In this document: one piece after another, positions 15,489 to 22,698 of the stretch
How positions within the stretch are numbered: the first letter of the stretch is position 1
How the letters are laid out: each line of letters begins with the position of its first letter
Source: Chloroflexota bacterium
Lineage (GTDB): Bacteria > Chloroflexota > Anaerolineae > UBA7937 > JACPPX01
Assembly (NCBI GenBank): GCA_016190785.1
Contig: JACPPX010000118.1
Coordinates: forward strand, 1-27,981
Direction of reading: 5' to 3'
DNA length: 27,981 nt
Translations under genes and position numbers: made by a program
The notes under the pieces: generated by a model
What the model saw: the letters and a program-made list of their open reading frames with translations, nothing else
The model's database searches: none
What the model was told of the DNA's origin: nothing

Positions 15489-16010
15489 CTATCCTCCCTT
15501 TCCCCCAGCGCAACGAGTCGAGAGCTTTGCCAATTCCTGCAAAATCGCTTCATATTTGGCTCCCTGAGCAAGAATTTGGATCTGGCGTTCCTCGCCATCT
15601 CCGAAATCAATTTTAATCCATAAATTTTCTTCCGGAAGAAGTTCGCTTCCCTTTTCCGCCCACTCCACAACCGCCACTCCCTTGCCCCAGATCAATTCCT
15701 CCAGTCCCGCCCAGGTGAACTCCTGCGGTTTATCGATGCGGTAGAGGTCCAGATGATAAAGTGGCAATTCGTTTCCGATGTAAGTGGCCGCTAGGGTAAA
15801 GGTCGGGCTGGTCACCGGCCCTTCGACTCCCAACCCCCTGGCAATGCCTTGAATGAGGGTTGTTTTGCCGCTCCCCAGTTCTCCTTCCAGACCAATTACC
15901 TCCCCGCCGTACAATAGGCTAGCCAAGGCTTTGCCTAGCGTCCGCGTTTCTTCAGGAGAGTGGGTGATGACCTGGAGAGTTTGCACTACTTTCGGTCTAG
16001 CCTCCGACAT
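15489..16010 (-). CDS. tsaE: tRNA threonylcarbamoyladenosine biosynthesis ATPase TsaE
   Basis: A P-loop ATPase of the t6A pathway that acts on the TsaB-TsaD complex. From the ATG at 16010 it has 173 residues. The Walker A motif GELGSGKTT is at 43-51, followed by the TsaE-specific VTSPTF (66-71), the HLDLYR block (86-91) and VVEWAEKG. A GTG 27 nt further upstream is in frame, but it lies inside the promoter (the TATAAT is read between the two), so 16010 is preferred. There is no Shine-Dalgarno, and the predicted leader is about 6 nt, so this may be a near-leaderless mRNA. It is the first gene of tsaE-tsaB-rimI and divergent from the metallophosphoesterase. Confidence 0.93.
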   Translation of the reverse strand: MSEARPKVVQTLQVITHSPEETRTLGKALASLLYGGEVIGLEGELGSGKTTLIQGIARGLGVEGPVTSPTFTLAATYIGNELPLYHLDLYRIDKPQEFTWAGLEELIWGKGVAVVEWAEKGSELLPEENLWIKIDFGDGEERQIQILAQGAKYEAILQELAKLSTRCAGGKGG

Positions 16011-16022
16011 CGCTCGACAGCA

Positions 16023-16051
16023 ATTATATTTTTTCACTGGCCTGGCGACAA
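16023..16051 (-). promoter_or_regulatory. Promoter of the tsaE-tsaB-rimI operon
   Basis: TTGTCG (16051-16046), a 17-bp spacer and a perfect TATAAT (16028-16023) on the minus strand. The predicted start is near 16016, about 6 nt before the tsaE ATG. Confidence 0.72.
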
Positions 16052-16059
16052 CCGATAAT
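16031..16059 (+). promoter_or_regulatory. Possible promoter of the metallophosphoesterase gene
   Basis: TTTTCA (16031-16036), 17 bp, GATAAT (16054-16059) on the plus strand, interleaved with the opposing tsaE promoter. The predicted leader is about 32 nt, ending in GAGAGGAT before the ATG. Confidence 0.4.
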
Positions 16060-16097
16060 CTGGCTCATCACCGCTTGTCGTGTTAAACTGAGAGGAT

Positions 16098-16829
16098 ATG
16101 CGTTATCTGATCCTCTCCGACATCCATAGCAACCTACCTGCTCTTGAGGCCGTGCTCCAACATGCTGCGGAGCGAGGGTTCGATCTAACCCTCTGCCTGG
16201 GCGATATAGTCGGCTATGGTCCTTACCCTAACCAGTGCACGGAGTGGGTGCGGGAGCATACCCGCACTTGCCTAGCCGGAAACCATGACTGGGCGGTCAT
16301 CGACAAGATGGATATCGCCGATTTCAACCCTACGGCCGCCCAGGCCACACTGTGGACCAGGGAACAACTCAAACCTGAGAACCAGGCTTATCTCCAGGAG
16401 AGGCCCACGGTAGTTGTTGAAGAAGGTTTTACCTTGACCCATGGCAGCCTCCGCGAGCCGGTTTGGGAGTATATCACCGACAACTGGATTGCCCAGCAAA
16501 GTTTCGAACTACTAACCACCACCTTGCTTTTTCACGGCCATACTCATATCCCAGCCGTCTTTCGCGAACAAAGAGACCGGCTGCCGCAGATCGTCCTTCC
16601 CCGCGGCGAGCAGAAAGTTATCTTGGACCAGGGCCGTTTCCTGATCAACCCCGGAGGGGTGGGCCAGCCCCGGGATGGGGATCCCCGGGCCAGTTATCTA
16701 ATCTACGATCAGGCCCAGTCGGCGGTAGAGTTCTACCGCGTGGATTACCCCATCGCCCAGACCCAGGAAGCGATCCTCCAGGCTGGGCTTCCCAAGAGCC
16801 TGGCCCAGCGGCTATCCCTGGGACAGTGA
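16098..16829 (+). CDS. Calcineurin-like metallophosphoesterase (YfcE-like)
   Basis: A 243-residue cytoplasmic phosphoesterase with a complete two-metal site: SDIH (Asp8, His10), CLGDIVGYGP (Asp36), GNHDW (Asn62, His63), LTHGS (second His) and FHGHTHIP. The GDIVGYGPxPNxC sequence is characteristic of a widespread group related to YfcE and to diadenosine-tetraphosphate or cyclic-nucleotide phosphodiesterase-like proteins; the real substrate is unknown. The C-terminus (INPGGVGQPRDGDPRASY) is also typical of that group. GAGAGG lies too close (2 nt) to the ATG to be an ideal ribosome site. The DUF4349 lipoprotein follows 67 nt downstream, probably on the same transcript. Confidence 0.92.
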   Translation: MRYLILSDIHSNLPALEAVLQHAAERGFDLTLCLGDIVGYGPYPNQCTEWVREHTRTCLAGNHDWAVIDKMDIADFNPTAAQATLWTREQLKPENQAYLQERPTVVVEEGFTLTHGSLREPVWEYITDNWIAQQSFELLTTTLLFHGHTHIPAVFREQRDRLPQIVLPRGEQKVILDQGRFLINPGGVGQPRDGDPRASYLIYDQAQSAVEFYRVDYPIAQTQEAILQAGLPKSLAQRLSLGQ

Positions 16830-16896
16830 GGGAACCTTTCTTCAGGAGGAAGCGTCTAGGATAGTGAGCAAAAATATCAGAGAAAGGACACCTAAG

Positions 16897-17775
16897 ATGA
16901 AAAGACTGCTTGTGTTCGCTATCCTTACTTTAGCCATTGCTGGCTGTGCCACGGTAGCCCCGACCCCGCCAGATATCGGCATTGCTCCCCTTCCTCCGGA
17001 GAGAGGTCTTGTTGAGCCCGAAGTCCCCGTAGCCGTGCCGGGGGAGGATTTCGCCGGGCAGCCTGAACTCCAAGAGCGGATGATTGTGCGCACCGCAGAA
17101 ATAACGATGGTGGTGGAGAACACTGAGGAAAGCCTGAACCGGATCGAGGCTCTAGCCATACAACTAGGGGGGTATGTATCCAATTCCCAATCTTGGAAGC
17201 AGGAGGAGCAACTCTTTGCCTTTATCACCATTCGCGTCCCGGCCGATCGATTCGATAATGCCCGCCAAGACATAAAAGACTTAGCCGTGGAGCCCCCCAC
17301 CGAGACTCAAAACACCCAGGATGTAACCCAGGAGTTTGTGGACCTGGAGGCCCGTTTGGAGAACCTGCAAAGGACCGAGGAGGAACTACAGATTCTGCTC
17401 ACCGAAGTACGGCAGAGGTCGGGGAAAGTCCAAGACATCCTAGAAATCTTCCGCGAACTAACTGCCATCCGCCAGCAAATCGAACAACTCCAAGGTCAGA
17501 TCCAGTATCTGGATAACCTAGTAGCTCTGGCCTCCATCACCGTGAGCCTATCTCCCCAAGAGCAGGTGGTGGACACCGGATGGGACCCCGGCAAGACGGT
17601 CCGCGAAGCGCTCCACGACTTGGTAGAGGCCCTGCAAGTGCTAGCCGATATTGCCATCCGCCTGCTACTCACCTTCCTGCCCTTGTTCCTACTTTTGTTC
17701 ATCCCCTTTCTGGTTGTATTCTGGTTCGTCCGCCGCTGGTGGCTGGGCCGAATCAAGCCCACTCCCAGCATCTAA
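16897..17775 (+). CDS. DUF4349 family lipoprotein
   Basis: A 292-residue exported protein. From the ATG at 16897 there is a signal peptide ending in a lipobox LAIAGC, with Cys17 as the lipidation site, then a Pro-rich linker. The DUF4349 core runs from about 65 to 230: MIVRTAEITMVVENTEESL, GGYVSNSQSW, ITIRVPADRFD, and a long coiled coil (about 140-215) with VDLEARLENLQ and EIFRELTAIRQQIEQLQGQ. A C-terminal transmembrane helix (about 255-282) is followed by basic residues (RRWWLGR), as usual for the family. AAAGGAC lies 7 nt before the chosen ATG; a GTG at 16864 is in frame but would bury the signal peptide. Function is unknown. Lgt, encoded at 2122, would process it. Confidence 0.9.
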   Translation: MKRLLVFAILTLAIAGCATVAPTPPDIGIAPLPPERGLVEPEVPVAVPGEDFAGQPELQERMIVRTAEITMVVENTEESLNRIEALAIQLGGYVSNSQSWKQEEQLFAFITIRVPADRFDNARQDIKDLAVEPPTETQNTQDVTQEFVDLEARLENLQRTEEELQILLTEVRQRSGKVQDILEIFRELTAIRQQIEQLQGQIQYLDNLVALASITVSLSPQEQVVDTGWDPGKTVREALHDLVEALQVLADIAIRLLLTFLPLFLLLFIPFLVVFWFVRRWWLGRIKPTPSI

Positions 17776-17793
17776 CACCGCCAATTTCAAAGC

Positions 17794-17828
17794 AACGGCC
17801 CCGGCTCAAACCGGGGCCGTTTGTTTCT
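17794..17828. terminator. Intrinsic terminator after the DUF4349 gene
   Basis: A GC-rich stem of about 11 bp (ACGGCCCCGG with CCGGGGCCGT, 17794-17804 and 17811-17821) with loop CTCAAA, followed by TTTGTTTCT. It separates two converging genes. The minus-strand side has only a weak T-run. Confidence 0.85.
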
Positions 17829-17858
17829 ATAGAATATTTGCCGAGCAATGCTCGTCGA

Positions 17859-19061
17859 CTAACCTTCCGGCTTTTTCCCCTCCTCGCCGGACTCTCGGTA
17901 AGCGGCTAAAATCTCTCTTACTTCTTCCAGCCGCGCCTGGCGCTCTTTCTCCCGCTCTCGTTCGCGGAAAGCCTCCAGTTGGGCGAAGATTTCCTGTTGC
18001 ACCCGTCGCGGGTCGTGCACCCAATCGAAGGTGAAGGATCCCTCCTTGGCCGCGGTCTCGATGATCACATTACCGGTGTTGAGCAGGTTAGCCAGGAACC
18101 CGGGGATGACATAGCGCACATCCTGTACCATCCCCAGACTGGCCTCCCTTCTTTCTTCCCGCAAGAAGAAGGGCTTTTTATCGATGTCTATAATCCGATC
18201 CAGGGTGAGGACATAGACATCGTTCCGCCAGTCATCGTATTGATAGAACATGAGAAAGAGAGAGAGCCCGGCCAGGAGTCCGGCCAGGGTCAGACCGGCC
18301 GAGGGGGGGATGAATTGCAGCAAGGGCAGGTCGAGGGCCACTACTGTCCCTCCGGCCAAAACTAGAACGAGGACGGCCAAGGGGCCGGCCATCTTTTGCA
18401 GGAGTATATACCAGTGTTTTCGCCAAGTAACTTTCCCCTCCTCCTCCACTCGCAATCGCGGCAGGAAGTACTCTACCAGCGGAGCCCGGCGAGGAGGGGG
18501 AGGGCTTATCTTCGAGATTGCCGGGGCAGACTGCTCGGCCATTGCCTTCTCGACCACCACTCTCTCTGCGGAGGGGGTCGCTCTCTTTAATAATTCTTCG
18601 CGAAGAAGATCCGGCTGGGGAATCCCGGAGAGGACTATCTCTCCCTGCCCCGCGCTCTGGACGAAGAGTTCCCCGTAGCCGATGAGCCGAGAGAACATGC
18701 TCGGCCAGACTAACTCTACGCTCTGGATATTTCCCAGTGGCATTTCCTCCCGCTGTTCGTAGAGGAGATAAGTGCGGGTGACATGCACCAGCCGCCGCCA
18801 GCTCAAGGCCCAGTAGTCATCCTGCCAGTCCATGTAAAACCACAAAATGAGGAGGGCGGACAGTGGACCCAGGAAAAGAAAGGCCAGAGGCAAAACATCC
18901 GAGCCCTGGCCCGACAACCAGAGGTATAGGGGCACTGTCAGGAGCAGGGCGGGGATGGTCAGCCTTAGGAGGAGAAAGAAGAAATGCCTCCTCCCCCAAA
19001 GGAACACCTCCTCCCCTTCTTCCTGCCAGGGAAATGCGGTTTCAGCCACTCTTTCCTCCAT
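17859..19061 (-). CDS. Membrane protein with two bacterial PH domains
   Basis: A 400-residue protein built as a tandem repeat of a two-helix membrane hairpin plus bPH domain. The first unit has helices at about 27-48 and 58-75, then WALSWRRLVHVTRTYLLYEQREEMPLGNIQSVEL. The second has helices at about 228-246 and 252-270, then DVYVLTLDRIIDIDKKPFFLREERREASLGMVQDVRYVIPGF-like sequence. This arrangement resembles the YdbS/YdbT group. The C-terminus (about 355-400) is a highly charged coiled coil rich in Glu and Arg. No catalytic motif is present; such proteins probably organise other membrane proteins. Its ATG lies 20 bp inside the end of uvrC, so expression is coupled to uvrC, although no functional link is known. 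Confidence 0.83.
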   Translation of the reverse strand: MEERVAETAFPWQEEGEEVFLWGRRHFFFLLLRLTIPALLLTVPLYLWLSGQGSDVLPLAFLFLGPLSALLILWFYMDWQDDYWALSWRRLVHVTRTYLLYEQREEMPLGNIQSVELVWPSMFSRLIGYGELFVQSAGQGEIVLSGIPQPDLLREELLKRATPSAERVVVEKAMAEQSAPAISKISPPPPRRAPLVEYFLPRLRVEEEGKVTWRKHWYILLQKMAGPLAVLVLVLAGGTVVALDLPLLQFIPPSAGLTLAGLLAGLSLFLMFYQYDDWRNDVYVLTLDRIIDIDKKPFFLREERREASLGMVQDVRYVIPGFLANLLNTGNVIIETAAKEGSFTFDWVHDPRRVQQEIFAQLEAFREREREKERQARLEEVREILAAYRESGEEGKKPEG

Positions 19062-20886
19062 CGCCCGAAGAATTCTGCCCGGAGTCGAGATGCTCTTTCA
19101 CCCGCTGGGCCACGATCTCATTCATCCCCTTTATCTCAGAAAGTTCTTGCAGGGTGGCTTTGCGGATCGCCTCCCAAGAGCCAAAGTGCTGGAGCAGGGC
19201 TTTTCTCCTCCGTGGGCCAATACCTGGGATTTCTTCTAGCACGGAGGCCAGGCCTTCTTTGCGGCGCAGCCGCTCGTGATACCCTTTGGCGAAGCGATGG
19301 GCCTCATCCCGGATGCGCTGCACCAGGTGCAAAGACCCTGACCCCTCGGGGAGGATGATGGGGTTAGGCTGGCCGGGCTTGAAGATTTCTTCCCGCTCCT
19401 TGGCCAGAGCCACCGCCGGAAACCAAAGCCCGTATTCGTCTAGCACTTCCTTGGCCGCGGAGAGTTGCCCTTTGCCCCCATCGATAAGGATCAGGTCCGG
19501 GAGTTCGGCCCACTCCTTAGCCCCCTCATCCATCACCCTCCGGAAGCGGCGGCGGAGGACTTCTTTCATCATAGCATAGTCATCCGCACCCGGGACTCCC
19601 CGAATCCGGAAGTGGCGATAGGCTGCTTTGGTCGGCCTCCCCTCTTTGAAGACTACCATCGAGCCGGTAGCCATCTGCCCCTGGATATTGGATATATCGT
19701 AGCCCTCGATCCGCGAGGGAAATTCCTCCAGCCCTAACCTCTCTTGCAAGTCAGCCAGGGCCGAGACTGCCTTCCCCTCTTCAGCCAGGGCCTGGGCCTC
19801 TAGGTGCTCAAGCATCTGGGCCGCATTCTCCTCGGCCAGGGCCACCAGTTCTTTTCGCTGTCCCCTCCTAGGCACCGCAATCTCGACTTTGGCCTCTCGC
19901 CGCTTGGCCAGCCAATCCCCAACCAAATTCTGATCAGCGATGGGGCTGCTCAGCAACACTTCTGCTGGTATATAAGCCACCCCGTCATAATACTGCTTGA
20001 CAAAGGACCCCAAAACCTCTCCTTCGCTCTCCCCTGCCACCCCATCCAGGATAAACGACTCGCGGCCGATCATCCTCCCTTGGCGGACAAAGAAAACCTG
20101 CACCCCGGCCTCCCCGTTCTTCCGCGCCAGGGCAATAACATCTTGATCAGTGGGAGTTTTGGAGACAATCCGCTGTTTCTCCATCGCCCGTTCCACGGCC
20201 CGCACTTGGTCCCGCAGCCGGGCGGCCCGTTCGTATTGCAGGTTCTCCGCGGCCTCGGCCATCTGCTTCTTGAGCGAACCGACCACCTCCTCGTGTTTCC
20301 CCTCCAAGAAGCGCACCAGACCGGCGATAGACTTGCGGTACCCCTCTTTATCGATGGCTCCGATACAAGGGGCAGTACACAGATGCAAATGATAATAGAG
20401 GCAGGGCTGCTTATCTTTTCCGGTGATTTTGCGGTCACAGGTCAGATAAGGGAAGATTCTCCGCGCGATATCCAAAGTCTGGTACATGGCTTGCGAAGAG
20501 GCGAAGGGGCCGAAATATTTGGCTCCGTCGCGGCGCATCTGCCGCACCATATGCACCTTGGGGAAATCATCCTGCCAGGCGATGCGGATATAGGGGTAGC
20601 GCTTATCGTCCTTGAAGCGGATGTTATACCGCGGCCTATGGCGCTTGATCAGACTCTGCTCCAAGATGAGGGCTTCCATCTCCGAGCCGGTGACAATGTA
20701 CTCAAAGTCTCCAGCCTCCAAGACCAACTGGTCGGCCTTAAACCCCGCCCCGGCCCCAAAGTAAGAGCGGACCCGGTCGCGGAGCCGCGCCGCCTTGCCC
20801 ACATATATCGGCCGGCCCGAACCGTCCTTGAAGATATAGACCCCGGCTTGCGTGGGGATGCTAGTTAGATCCAATTGCACCGCCAT
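19042..20886 (-). CDS. uvrC: Excinuclease ABC subunit C
   Basis: UvrC makes both incisions in nucleotide excision repair after UvrAB marks a lesion. From the ATG at 20886 it has 614 residues, the family norm. Domains in order: GIY-YIG nuclease (GVYIFKDGSGRPIYVGKA, 15-32) for the 3' cut; four cysteines, Cys150, 162, 170 and 174, with the spacing of the reported E. coli UvrC iron-sulfur ligands; a UVR helix (about 200-235); the RNase H-like nuclease for the 5' cut (GYDISNIQG, ILIDGGKGQLSAA); and tandem helix-hairpin-helix motifs (EIPGIGPRRRKALLQHFG, then LSEIKGMNEIVAQRV). An in-frame start at 20943 is rejected because it lies beyond a terminator stem and the promoter. There is no Shine-Dalgarno. 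Confidence 0.97.
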   Translation of the reverse strand: MAVQLDLTSIPTQAGVYIFKDGSGRPIYVGKAARLRDRVRSYFGAGAGFKADQLVLEAGDFEYIVTGSEMEALILEQSLIKRHRPRYNIRFKDDKRYPYIRIAWQDDFPKVHMVRQMRRDGAKYFGPFASSQAMYQTLDIARRIFPYLTCDRKITGKDKQPCLYYHLHLCTAPCIGAIDKEGYRKSIAGLVRFLEGKHEEVVGSLKKQMAEAAENLQYERAARLRDQVRAVERAMEKQRIVSKTPTDQDVIALARKNGEAGVQVFFVRQGRMIGRESFILDGVAGESEGEVLGSFVKQYYDGVAYIPAEVLLSSPIADQNLVGDWLAKRREAKVEIAVPRRGQRKELVALAEENAAQMLEHLEAQALAEEGKAVSALADLQERLGLEEFPSRIEGYDISNIQGQMATGSMVVFKEGRPTKAAYRHFRIRGVPGADDYAMMKEVLRRRFRRVMDEGAKEWAELPDLILIDGGKGQLSAAKEVLDEYGLWFPAVALAKEREEIFKPGQPNPIILPEGSGSLHLVQRIRDEAHRFAKGYHERLRRKEGLASVLEEIPGIGPRRRKALLQHFGSWEAIRKATLQELSEIKGMNEIVAQRVKEHLDSGQNSSGDGGKSG

Positions 20887-20897
20887 CTTATTTAACA

Positions 20898-20906
20898 ATT
20901 TTACCA
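20898..20906 (-). promoter_or_regulatory. Extended -10 promoter of uvrC
   Basis: TGG-TAAAAT (20906-20898) on the minus strand matches TGn-TATAAT in all but one base. No -35 is needed or seen. The predicted leader is about 5 nt before the ATG at 20886. Confidence 0.5.
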
Positions 20907-20914
20907 CAAACGAA

Positions 20915-20936
20915 AGCCTGGGATTCCTCCCAGGCT
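20915..20936 (-). terminator. Intrinsic terminator upstream of uvrC
   Basis: A perfect 8-bp stem, AGCCTGGG (20915-20922) with CCCAGGCT (20929-20936) and a 6-nt loop, is followed on the minus strand by TTTCGTTT. It closes the transcript of the paired membrane-protein genes, whose last reading frame ends at 20965. Confidence 0.75.
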
Positions 20937-20964
20937 CAATCACTAGATCCTTGCCGAAAAGCGG

Positions 20965-21090
20965 TTAAGCCGCCGCGGACTTTGCTGAGCCTTGTAGGGC
21001 CTTAAAAATCAGCCCACCTAAACCGCCAAGTATGGCGAAAAAGACAACATTGATCACACAGAGTATAGCGCCTCCAAAATGCCTAACCCC
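20965..21090 (-). pseudogene. Displaced C-terminal segment of the upstream membrane protein (-1 frame)
   Basis: In the frame -1 to the gene at 21054-21419, about 41 codons encode a hydrophobic C-terminus (GGAILCVINVVFFAILGG, then GLIFKALQGSAKSAAA). This looks like the end of the neighbouring paralog, which finishes with a long hydrophobic helix and GAIGGLIGH. The frame change would fall near the G4 run at 21090-21087. A single-base error, a mutation or programmed slippage would each join the two pieces into about 151 residues. The terminator 28 nt after this stop supports 20965 as the ancestral gene end. Confidence 0.55.
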
Positions 21091-21419
21091 GTATCTCCCA
21101 CCTCGTAGCCGCCCAAATATTGAGAGTATATTCCCGCCCCCACACCTAAGAGATTGAGCACCAGCTCGATAAAAGTAGAGGCCACGCTGGAGATAAAGCC
21201 AGTTATCGCTCCTGCCAAAGCACCGGCCCCCAATCCATCTCCGGGAGTGGCTAAGCTTTTCCCGCCAATTTGAACCGCTATAACTCCCACCCCGAATCCC
21301 AAAGACAGCCCTCCAATGCAGGCGATGCAAATGCCCAAAACCGGTATATATCCAAGAAGCACAAGGATTATACCTATGCCTCCGCCGATTATCCCGGCTT
21401 TAACCCCTGCTTGGCTCAT
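21054..21419 (-). CDS. Glycine-rich membrane protein, apparently frame-disrupted
   Basis: The intact part of this frame gives 121 residues: GVKAGIIGGGIGIILVLLG (a first helix), a second hydrophobic region around residues 28-50, and GAGALAGAITGFISSVAS, a glycine-zipper-like helix. It is clearly homologous to the gene just upstream (21432-21953), which has GLKAGIVMGFVLILLA and GAGAIAGAVSSAFWG at matching places, so the two are tandem duplicates. The last residues of this frame (LGILEALYSV) do not match the paralog, whereas the -1 frame does, so translation probably should continue to 20965. The start lies 12 nt after the upstream stop, with no obvious ribosome site. Function unknown; I cannot name the family with confidence. 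Confidence 0.6.
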   Translation of the reverse strand: MSQAGVKAGIIGGGIGIILVLLGYIPVLGICIACIGGLSLGFGVGVIAVQIGGKSLATPGDGLGAGALAGAITGFISSVASTFIELVLNLLGVGAGIYSQYLGGYEVGDTGLGILEALYSV

Positions 21420-21431
21420 GGAAGCGATAAC

Positions 21432-21953
21432 CTAAGAAGATACTGCCGGTTGTTGCTGCTTCGGCCGATGGCCGATGAGCCCGCCAATGGCTCCCATCAC
21501 TGCCGCGATCAAGGGGAGAATAATGCAACAGAGCACAAAGAAGATACCTACCGCCACCCCAAAGTATCCCTGAAATTCCTGCGGAGAAATGCCTACCTGC
21601 CGCAGTTGCTCAAGCGCCTCTGGTGGGAGTTGACCTGTTACCTGGGGACCGATAGCCAAGAAGGCCAGAGCCAATAAACACATAAAAGGCAATCCCCAGA
21701 AGGCGGAAGACACCGCCCCAGCGATCGCTCCTGCCCCGGCAGACGAACCACCACTGGTCAGAGAAGCCCCTCCCCACCGTGCGGCCAGAACGCCGCTTAC
21801 AAACCAGAGACCAAGGGTAAAGATGAATACAAGACAAGAGAATAAATTGGAGACATCGGGACTAAGGATGGCTGCTCCTACAAACCAGAAGACAGCCAGC
21901 AAGATGAGAACAAAGCCCATCACGATCCCTGCCTTCAAGCCTGCCGCCAGCAT
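21432..21953 (-). CDS. Glycine-rich polytopic membrane protein
   Basis: A 173-residue protein with about four hydrophobic helices (roughly 7-29, 38-57, 74-103 and 132-165), small residues in GSSAGAGAIAGAVSS, and a short polar C-terminus rich in Gln and Pro. AGGAGG lies 5 nt before the ATG and a good promoter lies upstream. It resembles small DUF-type membrane proteins with Gly/Ala-rich helices, but I do not recognise a specific family. Its downstream neighbour is a diverged copy, so this looks like a tandem duplication retained in one operon. No catalytic residues are evident. Confidence 0.75.
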   Translation of the reverse strand: MLAAGLKAGIVMGFVLILLAVFWFVGAAILSPDVSNLFSCLVFIFTLGLWFVSGVLAARWGGASLTSGGSSAGAGAIAGAVSSAFWGLPFMCLLALAFLAIGPQVTGQLPPEALEQLRQVGISPQEFQGYFGVAVGIFFVLCCIILPLIAAVMGAIGGLIGHRPKQQQPAVSS

Positions 21954-21983
21954 TTTTCCTCCTTGCGTAAAAGAATTGGAGGT

Positions 21984-22011
21984 ATTGTAATGAAGTACAG
22001 AGTCTTGTCAA
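21984..22011 (-). promoter_or_regulatory. Promoter of the paired membrane-protein genes
   Basis: A perfect -35 TTGACA (22011-22006), a 16-bp spacer and TACAAT (21989-21984) on the minus strand. The -35 begins directly after the stop of the preceding acyltransferase gene. The leader of about 24 nt contains AGGAGG. Confidence 0.75.
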
Positions 22012-22653
22012 TCAATCGCTGGCTCCCGCGTAAACCCCCCTATACTCGGCCGGCAAAAGTTCAGCCAGTTTGCGCATTATTAGATCCGCATCGGCTTGCA
22101 AGGCTTCTTTTCGGGAGCGACCCTTCGCATCATCATCCAAGTGAAAAAGGGGGCCAATATTGATCCTGATGTGGGGGCGACGGAATTTGCGCAGGTCGGG
22201 CAAAAGCTGCTCCGTGCCAAAGACGGCGATGGGCAGGATGGGGACCTTGGCCTGCCGAGCCAGAAAGGCAGGACCAGTTTTGCCCCGCTCTAGAGTACCG
22301 GTTTTGCTGATCCTCCCTTCCGGGGCGATGGCTAGAACCTCGTTCCGTTCCAGAACTCCCAGAGCACGGCGGAGGGCGGCGCGGTCGAATTCTCCCCGCC
22401 GTAGCCAGATGACCCCGGCCATAGATAAAAGCAAGCCAGTGACCGGCACCCGGCGCAATCCCTCCACCGCCAGCCCGGTGAAACGCCGCGGCAGAATGGC
22501 TACCAGGAGGGGTGGATCCCAGTGGCTGAGATGATTGAAAACCAGAAGCAGTGGCCCTTTGCCCGGCAAGTTCTCCCGGCCGCTCACTTCATAACGGGTG
22601 AGGAGTCTGAAAACTAACTTGGCTAGGGCGCGGACGATCTCGTAAGAAAGCAT
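22012..22653 (-). CDS. 1-acyl-sn-glycerol-3-phosphate acyltransferase (PlsC family)
   Basis: A 213-residue membrane-associated acyltransferase. The catalytic H-x4-D motif is NHLSHWD (His41, Asp46); the second block is in the GxxxxRR region (GVIWLRRGEFDR), the third is the phosphate-binding APEGRISKTG, and the fourth is VPILPIAVFG. These match PlsC, which acylates lysophosphatidate to phosphatidate in phospholipid synthesis. Short PlsC-like proteins also acylate other lipids, so the exact acceptor is not proven. The N-terminus (about 1-20) is an amphipathic membrane-binding helix. It follows the LysM-M23 gene by 45 nt on the same strand and probably shares its transcript. There is no clear ribosome site before the ATG. 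Confidence 0.9.
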   Translation of the reverse strand: MLSYEIVRALAKLVFRLLTRYEVSGRENLPGKGPLLLVFNHLSHWDPPLLVAILPRRFTGLAVEGLRRVPVTGLLLSMAGVIWLRRGEFDRAALRRALGVLERNEVLAIAPEGRISKTGTLERGKTGPAFLARQAKVPILPIAVFGTEQLLPDLRKFRRPHIRINIGPLFHLDDDAKGRSRKEALQADADLIMRKLAELLPAEYRGVYAGASD

Positions 22654-22698
22654 ATTTCTCTAAAATCGTGGCCAGTAAAATCTGAGCCTCCGAGCAGC

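Noticed and set aside
17842..17854. CGAGCA-A-TGCTCG palindrome near the tandem-PH gene stop
   Set aside because: It gives only a 5-bp stem with a 3-nt loop and no U-run. The strong terminator at 17794 explains termination better.
19804..20868. 354-codon open frame on the plus strand opposite uvrC
   Set aside because: It is exactly antisense to a well-conserved uvrC, has no ribosome site or recognisable domain, and is rich in His/Leu/Pro as expected for a shadow frame of G+C-rich coding DNA.
20965..21330. 121-codon minus-strand ORF as an independent gene
   Set aside because: Its first two thirds are an out-of-frame shadow of the paralogous membrane protein. Only the C-terminal ~41 codons look real, as a displaced tail.
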